Part shown: positions 34,818 through 44,790 of the stretch, piece after piece
How positions within the stretch are numbered: the first letter of the stretch is position 1
Layout of the letters: every line of letters starts with the position of its first letter
Assembly: GCF_024449095.1 (NCBI RefSeq)
Contig: NZ_CP024628.1
Location: forward strand, 1,178,001 to 1,242,000
From: Vibrio coralliilyticus
Lineage (GTDB): Bacteria; Pseudomonadota; Gammaproteobacteria; Enterobacterales; Vibrionaceae
Length of the DNA stretch: 64,000 nt
Direction: 5' to 3'
Translations under genes and position numbers: made by a program
Notes under the pieces: model-generated
Told to the model about the DNA's origin: nothing
The model's database searches: none
What the model saw: only the letters and a program-made list of their open reading frames with translations

Positions 34818-35894
34818 TCACGCCTTGTCACCCAGCAGCTTAGCGAAAAAATCTCTCAGAGCATTGTCTTCGTACTCCAATAGATTGTCACCAACATACC
34901 ATTCTATGATGGATTGATTTGGATGCGCGGTAACTTGTGGGTGACCAAACCAAATACCTTCTTTAGTGGCAAAAGCGTGTTGTAGCTCTTTCACTTCTTG
35001 ACAACTAAAAGGAACAATTAGATGCAGCATATTTGACTGAGGCTCAGCGGGTCTCACTGCAAGAGCCGGAAACTCTCGGATAATCTTGTAAACTTGTTTA
35101 GTTCGCTCAAAAAGAGCAGGCAGTTTTGCCAACCTATCGTCAAACTGCATTGCCGCTGACACAATATAAGGTGTGCGATGATAAACGTTTCCTCCCTGAC
35201 GTTTCATCCAAATCGATGCGCGCTCAACAAATTCCTTTGATCCTAGTAGCATAGAGCCACCCAGACCGTTGATCCCTTTGTAAAGTGATACATAAGCGGT
35301 ATCAAAGCCTTTAGCGATTTGATGATATTCCTTCTGATAATAGGCAGCGGTTTCCCATAGTCTTGCACCATCCATATGGAGATGGATATCATTCGCTGAG
35401 CAGTAAGACTTAATCTCTTCTAAACTTTCCCAACTTGGCAGTTGGCCACCAATTTCACGCATTGGCAATTCATACAATACCGCCGCAATTTCATCCGGCC
35501 ATGCCTGGAGATCACTTAATGACCATGTCTGATATAGGTTACCAACCGGAAGAATACTGAAACGATTTTGCAGTTGATAACCTTGCCTTTCATGGACATA
35601 GATATGGCTGGAAGGGTGCATCGCCACCACTGGATTGCGTTTCTGTTTGGTGACCAACTCCAACACGGTTGGTTGTGTCATCGTTCCCGTGATGACAAAC
35701 AAACCAGCTTCATAACCAAGCAAATCCGCCACTTTCTGCTCAAACGCCTGAATGGTTTCTCCTTCGCCATATATATCGTGAGCGACATTATGCTCCTCAC
35801 ACCATGCTGCCATTTTGGCAAAGTGCTCGGCGGGTGATTCTTCTTTATTGCCGGGTAAAATCGTATGACAAAGCTGTTTCAACTGACTGCTCAT
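34818..35894 (-). CDS. low-specificity L-threonine aldolase family protein
   Basis: The 358-residue PLP enzyme starts at ATG 35894 (AAGGAAAG upstream). It has the beta-eliminating lyase fold: YGEGETIQAFEQKVADLLG, the substrate-side HIYVHERQGYQ, HMDGARLWETAAYY with the cofactor Asp, and the PLP lysine in SLYKGINGLGG. The family cleaves threonine to glycine and acetaldehyde. Its sequence is diverged from E. coli LtaE, so the exact substrate may differ. A glycine-forming role would fit the gcv genes 4 kb away, but it is not in their operon. It lies downstream of an ABC exporter with only about 60 bases between. Confidence 0.82.
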   Translation of the reverse strand: MSSQLKQLCHTILPGNKEESPAEHFAKMAAWCEEHNVAHDIYGEGETIQAFEQKVADLLGYEAGLFVITGTMTQPTVLELVTKQKRNPVVAMHPSSHIYVHERQGYQLQNRFSILPVGNLYQTWSLSDLQAWPDEIAAVLYELPMREIGGQLPSWESLEEIKSYCSANDIHLHMDGARLWETAAYYQKEYHQIAKGFDTAYVSLYKGINGLGGSMLLGSKEFVERASIWMKRQGGNVYHRTPYIVSAAMQFDDRLAKLPALFERTKQVYKIIREFPALAVRPAEPQSNMLHLIVPFSCQEVKELQHAFATKEGIWFGHPQVTAHPNQSIIEWYVGDNLLEYEDNALRDFFAKLLGDKA

Positions 35895-35955
35895 TATTAT
35901 TCTTTCCTTGAGTTTGTAGAGATGTTTGTTTTCCGCCATCGCCTATGGGTAAGCG

Positions 35956-37776
35956 TTATCGGTCCATAGGCTTAAACTGCAATTCAACCAACCGCTGGTA
36001 CAGCTCACAGCTTTGCAGTAACTGATTATGGTTGCCCACATCCACAAGCTGACCGCTATCTAACACCGCAATCTGATCAGCATGCTGAATCGTCGACAAG
36101 CGATGAGCAATGATGAGGGTCGTGCGGTTCTGCATAAGCGCTTCCAACGCCTGTTGAACATGGTGTTCACTCTCGCTGTCTAGTGCGCTGGTCGCTTCAT
36201 CCAAAAGCAAAATTTTAGGATCTTTGAGAATAGCCCGTGCGATGGCGATACGCTGACGCTGACCACCTGACAAGCGCACTCCCCGCTCACCAAGGAAGCT
36301 ATCGTAACCTTGTGGTAATTTCATGATGAAATCATGTGCGTGTGCTTTTTTCGCGGCTTCAATTACTTGTTCATCTGTCGCTTCAGGGCTACCGTAGCGA
36401 ATGTTGTGTAACACATTATGGCTGAACAAAGCAGGTTGTTGAGGCACCAACGCCATTTGCTGACGCAGTTGATTAGGATCCAGTTGGCGAATATCAACGC
36501 CCCCTAAAGTCACTTGCCCTGATTGTGGGTCATAGAAGCGCTGTAGAAGTTCAAACAGTGTCGTTTTCCCTGCGCCAGATGGCCCAACCAAGGCCAATAC
36601 TTTTCCTTCTTCAGCCTTGAGTACTAAATTCTCAATTGCAGCATGTTCTGGTCGCGATGGATAATAGAATGTAACATCCTCAAACTTCACTTCGCTGGTA
36701 AGGTACTGAGCCGAGACGGCTTTATCGTTTGGAGCAACAATATGGCTTTCGACGTGCAGAATTTCAACCAACCTTTCGGTGGCTCCTGCCGCGCGCTGCA
36801 ATTCTCCCAGCACCTCAGAAATGGTTGCGAGTGAAGAAGCCACCATAATGGCATAAAAGACAAACGCGCCGAGATCACCTCCAGACATAGTTCCATGGAT
36901 AACATCACGACCACCCACCCAGAGCATACCTGCAATTGCGCTAAACACGATGACAATCACACCCGAAATCAATATTGCGCGTTGCTTAACTCTTTGCCGA
37001 CCAATCTCAAACGCCCGCTCAACCTCCATAGCAAATGAAGCTCTTTCTTGTGCTTCATGGCTGTAGCTCTGAACCGTTTTGATATGCTCAATGGCTTCAC
37101 CTGCATAACTCCCTACATTAGCCATTGAGTCTTGACTCCGACGGGACAAAGCTCTTACTCGGCGGCCATAAAACAAAATAGGGACGAGAATAAAAGGAAC
37201 CGATGCTAGAACGATCAGCGTCAATTTGATATTGGTTGCAAACAGCATGATTAACGCGCCAATGCACATCAAAGCGCTACGCATCGCCATCGAAAATGAA
37301 GAGCCAATGATACTTTGCAGCAAAGTCGTGTCCGTTGTGATCCGTGACATGATGTCGCCACTACTATGAGTCTCAAAGTAGCTAGGGTGCAGAGTTATCA
37401 CATGGTTGAAAACCGCTAACCTAATATCGGCACTCACGCGCTCTCCTACCGAAGAAACAAGGTAAAAGCGAAAAAAGGTCCCAATTGAAATCATCACCGT
37501 CAGTAAGAGGATGAGTTGAATAGCATTACTGAGCTCTTGCGTCGACTGCTGGGCAAAACCTTCATCTATCAAAAGTCGTACACCTTGGCCAACTGACAGT
37601 GTTAATGACGCCGTCAAAACCAACGCCACCAGCGCGGCGATAACTTTCCACTGATATGGTCTAATGAATTTAATCAGTTCTAGAAGAATGCCGAGATTCT
37701 TACTTTTTCCTTGGGAGGATGAGCCGGTTTGTTGATCAGGGGTGGACCCCATCTGACGCTGCTCAGCACTTTGCAT
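35956..37776 (-). CDS. ABC exporter, fused membrane and ATPase domains
   Basis: The 606-residue half-transporter has a six-helix ABC transmembrane domain (about residues 35-330) and a C-terminal ATPase domain (about 355-600). The ATPase has Walker A GPSGAGKT, signature LSGGQRQR, Walker B ILLLDEATSALD and the H-loop IAHRLST. It would act as a homodimer in the inner membrane, exporting a lipid or hydrophobic compound. It resembles the MsbA/BmrA-like group of multidrug exporters. It is followed closely by the aldolase gene, with which it may share a transcript, but the two functions have no obvious link. Confidence 0.88.
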   Translation of the reverse strand: MQSAEQRQMGSTPDQQTGSSSQGKSKNLGILLELIKFIRPYQWKVIAALVALVLTASLTLSVGQGVRLLIDEGFAQQSTQELSNAIQLILLLTVMISIGTFFRFYLVSSVGERVSADIRLAVFNHVITLHPSYFETHSSGDIMSRITTDTTLLQSIIGSSFSMAMRSALMCIGALIMLFATNIKLTLIVLASVPFILVPILFYGRRVRALSRRSQDSMANVGSYAGEAIEHIKTVQSYSHEAQERASFAMEVERAFEIGRQRVKQRAILISGVIVIVFSAIAGMLWVGGRDVIHGTMSGGDLGAFVFYAIMVASSLATISEVLGELQRAAGATERLVEILHVESHIVAPNDKAVSAQYLTSEVKFEDVTFYYPSRPEHAAIENLVLKAEEGKVLALVGPSGAGKTTLFELLQRFYDPQSGQVTLGGVDIRQLDPNQLRQQMALVPQQPALFSHNVLHNIRYGSPEATDEQVIEAAKKAHAHDFIMKLPQGYDSFLGERGVRLSGGQRQRIAIARAILKDPKILLLDEATSALDSESEHHVQQALEALMQNRTTLIIAHRLSTIQHADQIAVLDSGQLVDVGNHNQLLQSCELYQRLVELQFKPMDR

Positions 37777-38139
37777 AAATACGCCTTGGTTAGTAGCAGT
37801 TCAGGTCAAAGCGACAACTAGCTTCCACCATACTATGCGAGACAACTGTTAATGAGATTACCACTGGGTCTTGAGATCATTCAATACTTGTCACTTGAGA
37901 GGGTCTTAGTAGCACTTAGGTCGCTAACTTCTAAACGAACAACGCAGCGACACCCAACCCGTATCATTTTGTTACATCCTCTCAAGCATATGACTCATTT
38001 ACGGCATTAAAGCCTTTTGAATATGGATGCAACCTCCTGATTGAGAACAAATATCATTCCCCTCATAAGCCGTTACAATTCTATGTTGGCGAATATGTCT
38101 CTCAAGTGATTTAATTTAACTACTACCAAGGAGGTATGC
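37777..38139. other. intergenic region between the ABC exporter and the stress protein
   Basis: These 363 bases hold the divergent promoters. The right end carries a very strong ribosome binding site (AAGGAGGT, 38129-38136) for the stress protein. I see no hairpin terminator, RNA gene or ORF. Confidence 0.4.
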
Positions 38140-39075
38140 ATGAGACGATTCGAGAACATACTTTTTGCTACACAAGGATTTCCTGGCCATAGTGATGCTC
38201 TAGGCCAAGCACTTCGAATTGCTGCCAACAATCAGGTACCTGTTGCTGGCTTAGTTGCCTGCCCTGACTTCCCAGGTGACATGCAACAGTATCAGCAAAC
38301 CTACCAACAATCTCTACGCAGCTCTGTACAACAGAATATTGAGCAGATCCGTGAAAAGAATGACATTTCACCTGAGCAAGTGCCATTCCCACTCACCGTT
38401 AAAAGTAGCGAACAACCTGCGGTTTGTATCATTCAAGAAGCGATTACAGCCAATCACGATCTGGTGATCAAAGAAGCTGAACCACTCAATGAAGGCACTG
38501 ACGGATTCAAAGCCATTGATATGACGCTGCTACGTAAATGTCCATGCCCAGTTTGGTTACAACGAGTGAGTGATAAGCCTAGAGGAAAGCGCCGTGTTGC
38601 AGTCGCTATTGACCCAATGACATCGAGTGCAGAGCAACATGATCTCTCGTTGCGTTTACTTGAACTTTCTCGCTCAATTGCAGATACCTGTGACAGCCGC
38701 CTTCACATCATTTCTTGTTGGGAACATTACTTGGAGAACTATCTCGACAATCACGTATGGATTCAAGTCGATGAAGAACAACTCACCAACGATATTTTGA
38801 ACGCACGAAAAAACCACCAGCAAGCTCTGCAGATGCTTATCGACGAATCTGGTATCTCAGGAGATATAGTGATACATCGAATTCATGGCAAGCCAGATGA
38901 AAAAATACCTGAAAATGTCGATGAGCTGGAAGTCGATGTGTTAGTTATGGGTACTTTGGCAAGAACCGGTATTTCAGGTTTTGTGATCGGCAACACCGCG
39001 GAGAATATATTGCAATCCATCAATTGCTCATTGGTGGCCCTTAAGCCTGAAGGCTTCGTCTCGCCGATAGGATAA
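38140..39075 (+). CDS. tandem-domain universal stress protein (UspE-like)
   Basis: The 311-residue protein has two Usp domains (about residues 1-145 and 150-305). The second has the ATP-binding pattern VMGTLARTGISGFVIGNTAENIL (G-x2-G-x9-G-[ST]), while the first is degenerate there. UspE-type proteins aid survival under starvation and oxidative or membrane stress and affect motility and adhesion. The strong ribosome binding site AAGGAGGT suggests high expression. A zinc-ribbon miniprotein gene follows by 80 bases. Confidence 0.85.
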   Translation: MRRFENILFATQGFPGHSDALGQALRIAANNQVPVAGLVACPDFPGDMQQYQQTYQQSLRSSVQQNIEQIREKNDISPEQVPFPLTVKSSEQPAVCIIQEAITANHDLVIKEAEPLNEGTDGFKAIDMTLLRKCPCPVWLQRVSDKPRGKRRVAVAIDPMTSSAEQHDLSLRLLELSRSIADTCDSRLHIISCWEHYLENYLDNHVWIQVDEEQLTNDILNARKNHQQALQMLIDESGISGDIVIHRIHGKPDEKIPENVDELEVDVLVMGTLARTGISGFVIGNTAENILQSINCSLVALKPEGFVSPIG

Positions 39076-39156
39076 AGCCACAAGTTGTTTTACTGATCCT
39101 ACAACCTATTTCAGTGTTTTGAAAGTTCGCTTAAAAAAGCGACTCAGGAGGAAAGT

Positions 39157-39348
39157 ATGAAACCACTATGTCCAATTTGTCATACGGAAATGCTTGAACG
39201 CTCCAATATCCACATCTGCCCAAGAAATGACATCGGTGATTGTTCTTTCGATGCCTTAAGTCTCGGAGAGAACGAGCCGGCTTCTGTGCTAAACCAGGAG
39301 CAGACAATGAGAGAGTTACGCTCGTATACGGTATCAGAGTGCAAATAA
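39157..39348 (+). CDS. zinc-ribbon-like miniprotein
   Basis: This 63-residue protein has a CPIC pair near the start and further cysteines (ICPRND and GDCSF) in its first half, giving four or more Cys positions suited to a metal site. GAGGAAAG lies seven bases before the ATG. It follows the universal stress protein by 81 bases and could share its transcript. I do not recognise a family. The clear ribosome binding site is the main evidence that it is real. Confidence 0.55.
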   Translation: MKPLCPICHTEMLERSNIHICPRNDIGDCSFDALSLGENEPASVLNQEQTMRELRSYTVSECK

Positions 39349-39485
39349 CCCTATGGTAATCTTGTAAAAATAAAGAGTGCAGCACCGTTGAGGCCGTCTA
39401 CTATTATTAGGCGGTCTCTGGTTGCACAGGTAGATAAATAAATCTGTCACCGCTATTTCCTGTTCACTGTCAACTCAATGGATGA

Positions 39486-42158
39486 GTGCTATTGAATAAA
39501 CCAACTCTCAATAAACAGATTCAATTACCTAACATTTATTCGCTAGCTTGGATGGCTTTTCCTCTGCTGCCGCTAGCTATTTTTGTCACGCTCATCGACC
39601 TCTATCAGCCAGGAGGGGTAAGTTGGCACGCCAGTTGGGTTCCAGGGCTAGGCATAAACTTAAGTTTTAAGTTGGACGGATTATCCTTCTTGTTTGCATG
39701 TTTGATTAGTGGTATCGGGGCACTCATTCAGACATACGCACTGGCTTATCTCAAGGGTACCTCTGCGCGGTTTTCTTTCCATCTTTATCTGACGCTATTT
39801 ATGCTCGCTATGTTGGGGTTGGTGACGAGCGATAACATTGTTCTTCTTTTTGTATTCTGGGAACTGACCACCATCACCTCCTATCTCTTGATTGGTTTTC
39901 ATCATGAGAAAGACAAATCACGCAAGAATGCATTGCAATCTTTGATCGTCACAGGAGCTGGCGGCCTCGCCTTATTGGCAGGCTTGATTCTGCTAGGTGA
40001 AATGGCTGGCAGTTATGAAATGAGCACCATTATTGAGCAAAGTGCAGTCATCGCGCAGCATGACTGGTTCGTTCCTTCACTCACTCTGATTTTGCTCGGG
40101 GCATTTACCAAGTCCGCACAATTCCCATTTCACTTCTGGTTGCCCAACGCTATGGCTGCCCCAACCCCTGTCAGTGCCTATTTACATTCCGCTACTATGG
40201 TTAAGGCGGGCGTGTATCTTCTTGCCCGAGTTACGCCTATCTATTCGCACAGCGATATCTGGTTTTATACATTGGGTATCTTTGGCAGCTTCACGGCCAT
40301 TTGGTGTGCTTTACTAGCGCTTAAGCAGACTGATTTAAAGCTCATGTTGGCATACAGTACCAATGTAGCATTAGGCAAATTAGTTCTACTCATTAGTATC
40401 GGGACTGAGTTTGCCATTACAGCTGCACTTCTGTTTATTTTGGCACATTCGTTTTACAAAGCAGCACTGTTTATGGTCGTGGGCAATATTGATAAAGCGG
40501 CAGGAACGCGTGACATTCGAGTACTCCATAGCTTAAAAACGGTATTAGTACTCAGTCTCATTGCTGCCATCATCGCTGCCTTGTCGAAATCTGGCGTTCC
40601 ACCTTTGCTTGGTTTCTTGAGTAAGGAGTACATGTACAAATCTGGATTAGACGTCAATTTACTCACGACTGCCGTACTCTTTGTGGTTAACGTCACCATG
40701 GTGGCTCTCGCGCTTTCACTGGTCATTAAGCCTTTCTTTAGCGCACATCAGGGAAGCCCAGCGCCCACGAAGAAGATAGAAGTGAACAAAGGACTTTGGA
40801 TACCGGCAATGCTGCTTGCGATAGCCAGCGCAATCGCACCAATATTAGGCTTAGAGTGGATTAACAACAACATCGTCAAGCCAGGCGTTTTGTCGAGCTT
40901 ACCAAACTCAGCACCAGAAGCCGCCAAGTTATGGCAAGGGATTAACTTACCCTTAGTGCTGAGTGTGTTTACCCTGCTGCTTGGTTATGTTTTGTATCGC
41001 GTCTATCCAAGCTTATTGGAGAACTGGCAAAGCAAAGTCACGACACTGCCAACCGCAGAGTCCATGTTCGACAAGATAATGAGTAACATGATCCGCTTAG
41101 CACAATGGCAGACACAGTTACTACAGCAAAAACGCTTAAGCCATTATGTACTGCTTTTCTTTGTTGTATTAGCTGGTGTGTTATTGAGCAGTCCACTGTC
41201 GGTTCCACAAGAGCGCTTTACAGCTTTAGGTGACATCAGCTTTTATGAAAGCAGTATTGCTTTGTTGCTCATAGCTTCAGCGCTCGTGTGTACCTTTACC
41301 ACTTCCCGACTGCTGGCTGTGTCTTCCCTTGGGGTGGTAGGCTTTATGACGACTTTGGTTTTCATGCTTTATAGCGCTCCTGATGTCGCAAAGACCTTGC
41401 TGTTGGTTGAGACCTTAATGGTGGTATTTGTGGTGCTATTGATACGCCACATTCCAGGGTTATTGACAGTGCCTCAACATTCGATACGCCGGAAACTTAT
41501 CCATGGCGTCATTGCTGGTGTGATTGGTATGTCAGTGACAGCACTACTCATCAACATTACAGCGCAACCTTTAGATTCCACACTGGCCGATTTCTTTGCA
41601 AAGAACAGTGTTCCAGGTGGGCATGGACGTAACATCGTCAATGTGATTCTGGTGGATTTTCGTGCCTTCGATACCTTGGGCGAAGTCATCGTCGTTGTTA
41701 TGGCTGGGATTGTAGCTGTGAGTCTATTGGAAACGCATTATCATAAACGCAATCGTATCCGCTCCCTCATTTTTGCAACGACAGCTCATATTGTGGCGGC
41801 ATTGATGTTGGTATTTTCTCTTTATCTCTTGTTACGCGGTCATAACGAACCGGGCGGCGGTTTTATCGGTGCATTAATCGCCGTAATCGGTTTTGCGCTC
41901 CTGATGTTTGCCGAATCACCAAAGTATGTTCGCGAACGCTTGTATTACTCACCATTTAGTATCGCTCTATTCGGAATTTTCCTAAGTTTTGTGGCTGGTT
42001 TGATGAGCTTTGCTTTCAACCTGCCGTTTTTAACCGGTTTATGGTGGAAGGATATTTTACCGCTCGGCACGCCGTTAATATTCGATGTAGGTATTTATCT
42101 CGCCATCATTGGTGGCGTGATGGGGATGCTGCTGCGTGTGAATGAGGAGCTGGACTGA
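39486..42158 (+). CDS. mrpA: Na+/H+ antiporter subunit A with fused subunit B domain
   Basis: The 890-residue protein starts at a GTG (39486). It has a NuoL/MrpA core of about 14 helices (residues 30-500), with the conserved FWELTTITSYLLIG and FPFHFWLPNAMAAPTPVSAYLHSATMVKAGVYLLAR stretches. The C-terminal part (about 630-890) is MrpB-like, with LRGHNEPGGGFIGALI. This fused A' form defines the Mrp systems of Vibrio type. Mrp exchanges Na+ (or Li+/K+) for protons and gives alkali and bile-salt tolerance. It heads a six-gene operon in which neighbours overlap by 1 to 8 bases. Confidence 0.95.
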   Translation: MLLNKPTLNKQIQLPNIYSLAWMAFPLLPLAIFVTLIDLYQPGGVSWHASWVPGLGINLSFKLDGLSFLFACLISGIGALIQTYALAYLKGTSARFSFHLYLTLFMLAMLGLVTSDNIVLLFVFWELTTITSYLLIGFHHEKDKSRKNALQSLIVTGAGGLALLAGLILLGEMAGSYEMSTIIEQSAVIAQHDWFVPSLTLILLGAFTKSAQFPFHFWLPNAMAAPTPVSAYLHSATMVKAGVYLLARVTPIYSHSDIWFYTLGIFGSFTAIWCALLALKQTDLKLMLAYSTNVALGKLVLLISIGTEFAITAALLFILAHSFYKAALFMVVGNIDKAAGTRDIRVLHSLKTVLVLSLIAAIIAALSKSGVPPLLGFLSKEYMYKSGLDVNLLTTAVLFVVNVTMVALALSLVIKPFFSAHQGSPAPTKKIEVNKGLWIPAMLLAIASAIAPILGLEWINNNIVKPGVLSSLPNSAPEAAKLWQGINLPLVLSVFTLLLGYVLYRVYPSLLENWQSKVTTLPTAESMFDKIMSNMIRLAQWQTQLLQQKRLSHYVLLFFVVLAGVLLSSPLSVPQERFTALGDISFYESSIALLLIASALVCTFTTSRLLAVSSLGVVGFMTTLVFMLYSAPDVAKTLLLVETLMVVFVVLLIRHIPGLLTVPQHSIRRKLIHGVIAGVIGMSVTALLINITAQPLDSTLADFFAKNSVPGGHGRNIVNVILVDFRAFDTLGEVIVVVMAGIVAVSLLETHYHKRNRIRSLIFATTAHIVAALMLVFSLYLLLRGHNEPGGGFIGALIAVIGFALLMFAESPKYVRERLYYSPFSIALFGIFLSFVAGLMSFAFNLPFLTGLWWKDILPLGTPLIFDVGIYLAIIGGVMGMLLRVNEELD

Positions 42159-42511
42159 TGGAAATACTATGGAGCCTTGTTGTCGGAGTGTTTGTTGCTT
42201 CTGGTATTTACCTCATGCTAGAGCGACACATATTACGTTTACTTTTTGGTTTGATCTTATTAAGCAGCGCCGTAAACATCGCGATTTTCACCGCTGGACG
42301 CCTAACACCAGGGTTACCACCGCTGATTGATACACAGTCCATATTACCGCCAGAAGGGGCGGCAAACCCGCTCCCTCAAGCTTTGATCTTAACTGCCATT
42401 GTTATTGGTTTCGGCCTGCTGGTTTTTGCTTTGATGCTGTTTTATCGCGCGTATTCAGAAGCAGACTCAGCGGATATCGATGCCATGCAGCGCTCAGAGG
42501 AGGATGAATGA
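42158..42511 (+). CDS. mrpC: Na+/H+ antiporter subunit C
   Basis: The 117-residue three-helix protein is NuoK-like, with YLMLERHILRLLFGLILLSSAVNIAIFTAG and PLPQALILTAIVIGFGLLVFALML. It is part of the Mrp membrane complex. It overlaps mrpA by one base (TGATG). Confidence 0.95.
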   Translation: MEILWSLVVGVFVASGIYLMLERHILRLLFGLILLSSAVNIAIFTAGRLTPGLPPLIDTQSILPPEGAANPLPQALILTAIVIGFGLLVFALMLFYRAYSEADSADIDAMQRSEEDE

Positions 42512-44043
42512 CAACGATTTGGCTGACATTACCTGTCGTGATCTCACTCCTCACTGCTGTTGCGATTTTTTGCGCAAAGCGAAGAAATGAATTGGTCGAT
42601 GCGATAAGCGGTACCAGTGCAATCGCGACTTTAGTTATTGGTATCATGCTGACACAGAGTATTATTCAAAGTGGTACTCAGGCGGTGGCTTTTGGTCAGT
42701 GGGCAGCGCCATTTGGCATCGTCTTTGTGGCAGATTATCTCACGGTAGCGATGGTAATGGTGACAGCCATTATTGGTGTTATCAGTGTGTTTTACGCCAT
42801 GGCAGATCTGCAAAGCAAGCGCTCGTACGGCACCTTCCATGCACTCATACATGTATTGCTTTCCGGGGTGTATGGCGCGTTTCTTACTGGTGATATTTTT
42901 AACCTCTACGTCTGGTTTGAGGTGATGTTGATTGCGTCCTTTGGCTTAATGATCTTGGACGGTTCAAAGAAGCAAATAGATGGGGCTGTGAAATACGTAA
43001 TGCTCAATCTCATTTCAACCTTAGTCTTTTTACTCGCAATTGGTTTGCTTTACGGTGCGACTGGCACATTGAATCTGGCTGATTTACATACCAAGGCCTC
43101 CCTAATTGCACCCGACACTAAAACGTTACTCGCCGCTCTATTCTTATTTGCTTTTGCAATTAAAGCCGCCTTGTTCCCTGTTTTTGCTTGGCTTCCCGCT
43201 TCCTATCACACCTTACCAAGCGCTGTTGTTGCCTTGTTTGCAGCCTTACTGACCAAGGTCGGGGTATACGCCCTCATACGTACATTCACTTTAATTTTTC
43301 CGTTATCAGAAAGTGGATGGCAACCCACCTTGATGTGGGTAGCGGGGCTGACAATGCTGACAGGCGTATTAGGGGCCGCAAGTCAGCACAATATCAAAAG
43401 GATTCTATCGTTCCATATCATCAGCCAGATCGGGTACATGATCATGGGTTTAGCAGTCTATACACCAATAGCGATCGCTGGTGCGGTTTTCTACATCGTC
43501 CACCACATCTTAGTGAAAGCAAATCTATTCCTAATCGGGGGGTTTATCGAGCGTAAATATGGCTCTGGCAACCTCAACCAGTTAGGTGGCGTGTACAAAG
43601 CCATGCCTTGGCTCGCGTTCTTGTTTCTTGTACCTGCATTTTCACTGGCAGGTTTTCCACCGTTGTCTGGGTTCTGGGGTAAGTTTCTTGTTATCAAAGC
43701 GAGTTTACAGACCGAGCATTACTGGTTAGCAGGAACGGCACTATTGGTTGGTCTACTAACGGTATTCTCGATGACCAAAATCTGGAATGAAGTCTTTTGG
43801 AAACCGTCGCCGCAAAATATAAAGCAAAAACCTCTGAATCAATACACGCAATGGCTGTACTACGCGCCAATCACAATATTAACCACGCTGAGTCTGATTA
43901 TTGGTTTGGCTGCTGAGCCAGTGTACCAGCTTGCCATTCAAGCCGCTGAGCAATTACTTGAACCGCAAGAGTACATCCAAGCCGTGTTGGGAGAAAGTCG
44001 AGTAGAACACCTCAACGGACATGCCACGGGAGGGACACTGTGA
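42508..44043 (+). CDS. mrpD: Na+/H+ antiporter subunit D
   Basis: The 511-residue protein has about 14 helices and belongs to the NuoM/NuoN-related MrpD group: YVWFEVMLIASFGLMIL, KAALFPVFAWLPASYHTLPSAVVALFAALLTKVGVYALIR and the lysine-rich HHILVKANLFLIGG segment. It carries part of the proton path. It overlaps mrpC by four bases (ATGA). Confidence 0.95.
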   Translation: MTTIWLTLPVVISLLTAVAIFCAKRRNELVDAISGTSAIATLVIGIMLTQSIIQSGTQAVAFGQWAAPFGIVFVADYLTVAMVMVTAIIGVISVFYAMADLQSKRSYGTFHALIHVLLSGVYGAFLTGDIFNLYVWFEVMLIASFGLMILDGSKKQIDGAVKYVMLNLISTLVFLLAIGLLYGATGTLNLADLHTKASLIAPDTKTLLAALFLFAFAIKAALFPVFAWLPASYHTLPSAVVALFAALLTKVGVYALIRTFTLIFPLSESGWQPTLMWVAGLTMLTGVLGAASQHNIKRILSFHIISQIGYMIMGLAVYTPIAIAGAVFYIVHHILVKANLFLIGGFIERKYGSGNLNQLGGVYKAMPWLAFLFLVPAFSLAGFPPLSGFWGKFLVIKASLQTEHYWLAGTALLVGLLTVFSMTKIWNEVFWKPSPQNIKQKPLNQYTQWLYYAPITILTTLSLIIGLAAEPVYQLAIQAAEQLLEPQEYIQAVLGESRVEHLNGHATGGTL

Positions 44044-44516
44044 TTTACTTTTTTTTGAATCTATTCCTCGCGCTGGCATGGATGTTACTCAATGGTGACT
44101 ATACCAGTGTGAACTTTATCGTCGGCTTTGTTGTGGGCTTCTTTGCTTTGAGACTAAGCCAACCGTTTGGATTGGAAACCAGCTATTTCCGGCGCTTTCG
44201 ATCTTTGATAAGCCTGCTGCTGTACTTCTGTTATGAGATGATGATATCGGTAGCTAAAGTTGTCTGGGATGTGATCACCCCCACTCATTTAAGTGACCCT
44301 GATATTGTTTATGTTCCGTTAGACGTTGAGTCGGATTTAGAAATCTCGTTACTCGCCAACATGGTCTCACTGACCCCTGGTAGTCTGAGCTTAGATGTCA
44401 CATCAGATAAGAAGTATATGGTGGTGCATGCCATGTTTGCTCCCGAACACCAAAAGGTGATCAGGGAAATAAAAGATGGGCTAGAAAAACGGATTTTGGA
44501 GGTGACTCGTGGCTGA
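44040..44516 (+). CDS. mrpE: Na+/H+ antiporter subunit E
   Basis: The 158-residue protein has N-terminal helices and a soluble C-terminal part with VSLTPGSLSLDVTSDKKYMVVHAM, the MrpE landmark. It starts with GTG overlapping mrpD by four bases. Confidence 0.93.
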   Translation: MIYFFLNLFLALAWMLLNGDYTSVNFIVGFVVGFFALRLSQPFGLETSYFRRFRSLISLLLYFCYEMMISVAKVVWDVITPTHLSDPDIVYVPLDVESDLEISLLANMVSLTPGSLSLDVTSDKKYMVVHAMFAPEHQKVIREIKDGLEKRILEVTRG

Positions 44517-44790
44517 GTGGTTATCAATGAGTATCACGTTTGCCTACCTAGGTTTATTGCTCAGCGTCGTCATGGCGTTCATTCGTTTGATTCTCGGGCC
44601 AACATTAGCAGATAGAGTAGTCGCACTTGATCTGATTGCATTTATCACTGTAGGTTTCATTGCTGTTTACACGTTAGACAGCGGACAAGCGTCATTGTTG
44701 GATGTCGCGATCACACTCGGCTTGGTCGCTTTCCTAGGTACGATTGCCTTTGCAAGGCTGATCTTCAAAAGAAAAGAGGACATGTCATGA
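44509..44790 (+). CDS. mrpF: Na+/H+ antiporter subunit F
   Basis: The 93-residue three-helix protein has the MrpF stretch RLILGPTLADRVVALDLIAF. It starts at a GTG that overlaps mrpE by eight bases. Confidence 0.93.
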   Translation: MAEWLSMSITFAYLGLLLSVVMAFIRLILGPTLADRVVALDLIAFITVGFIAVYTLDSGQASLLDVAITLGLVAFLGTIAFARLIFKRKEDMS

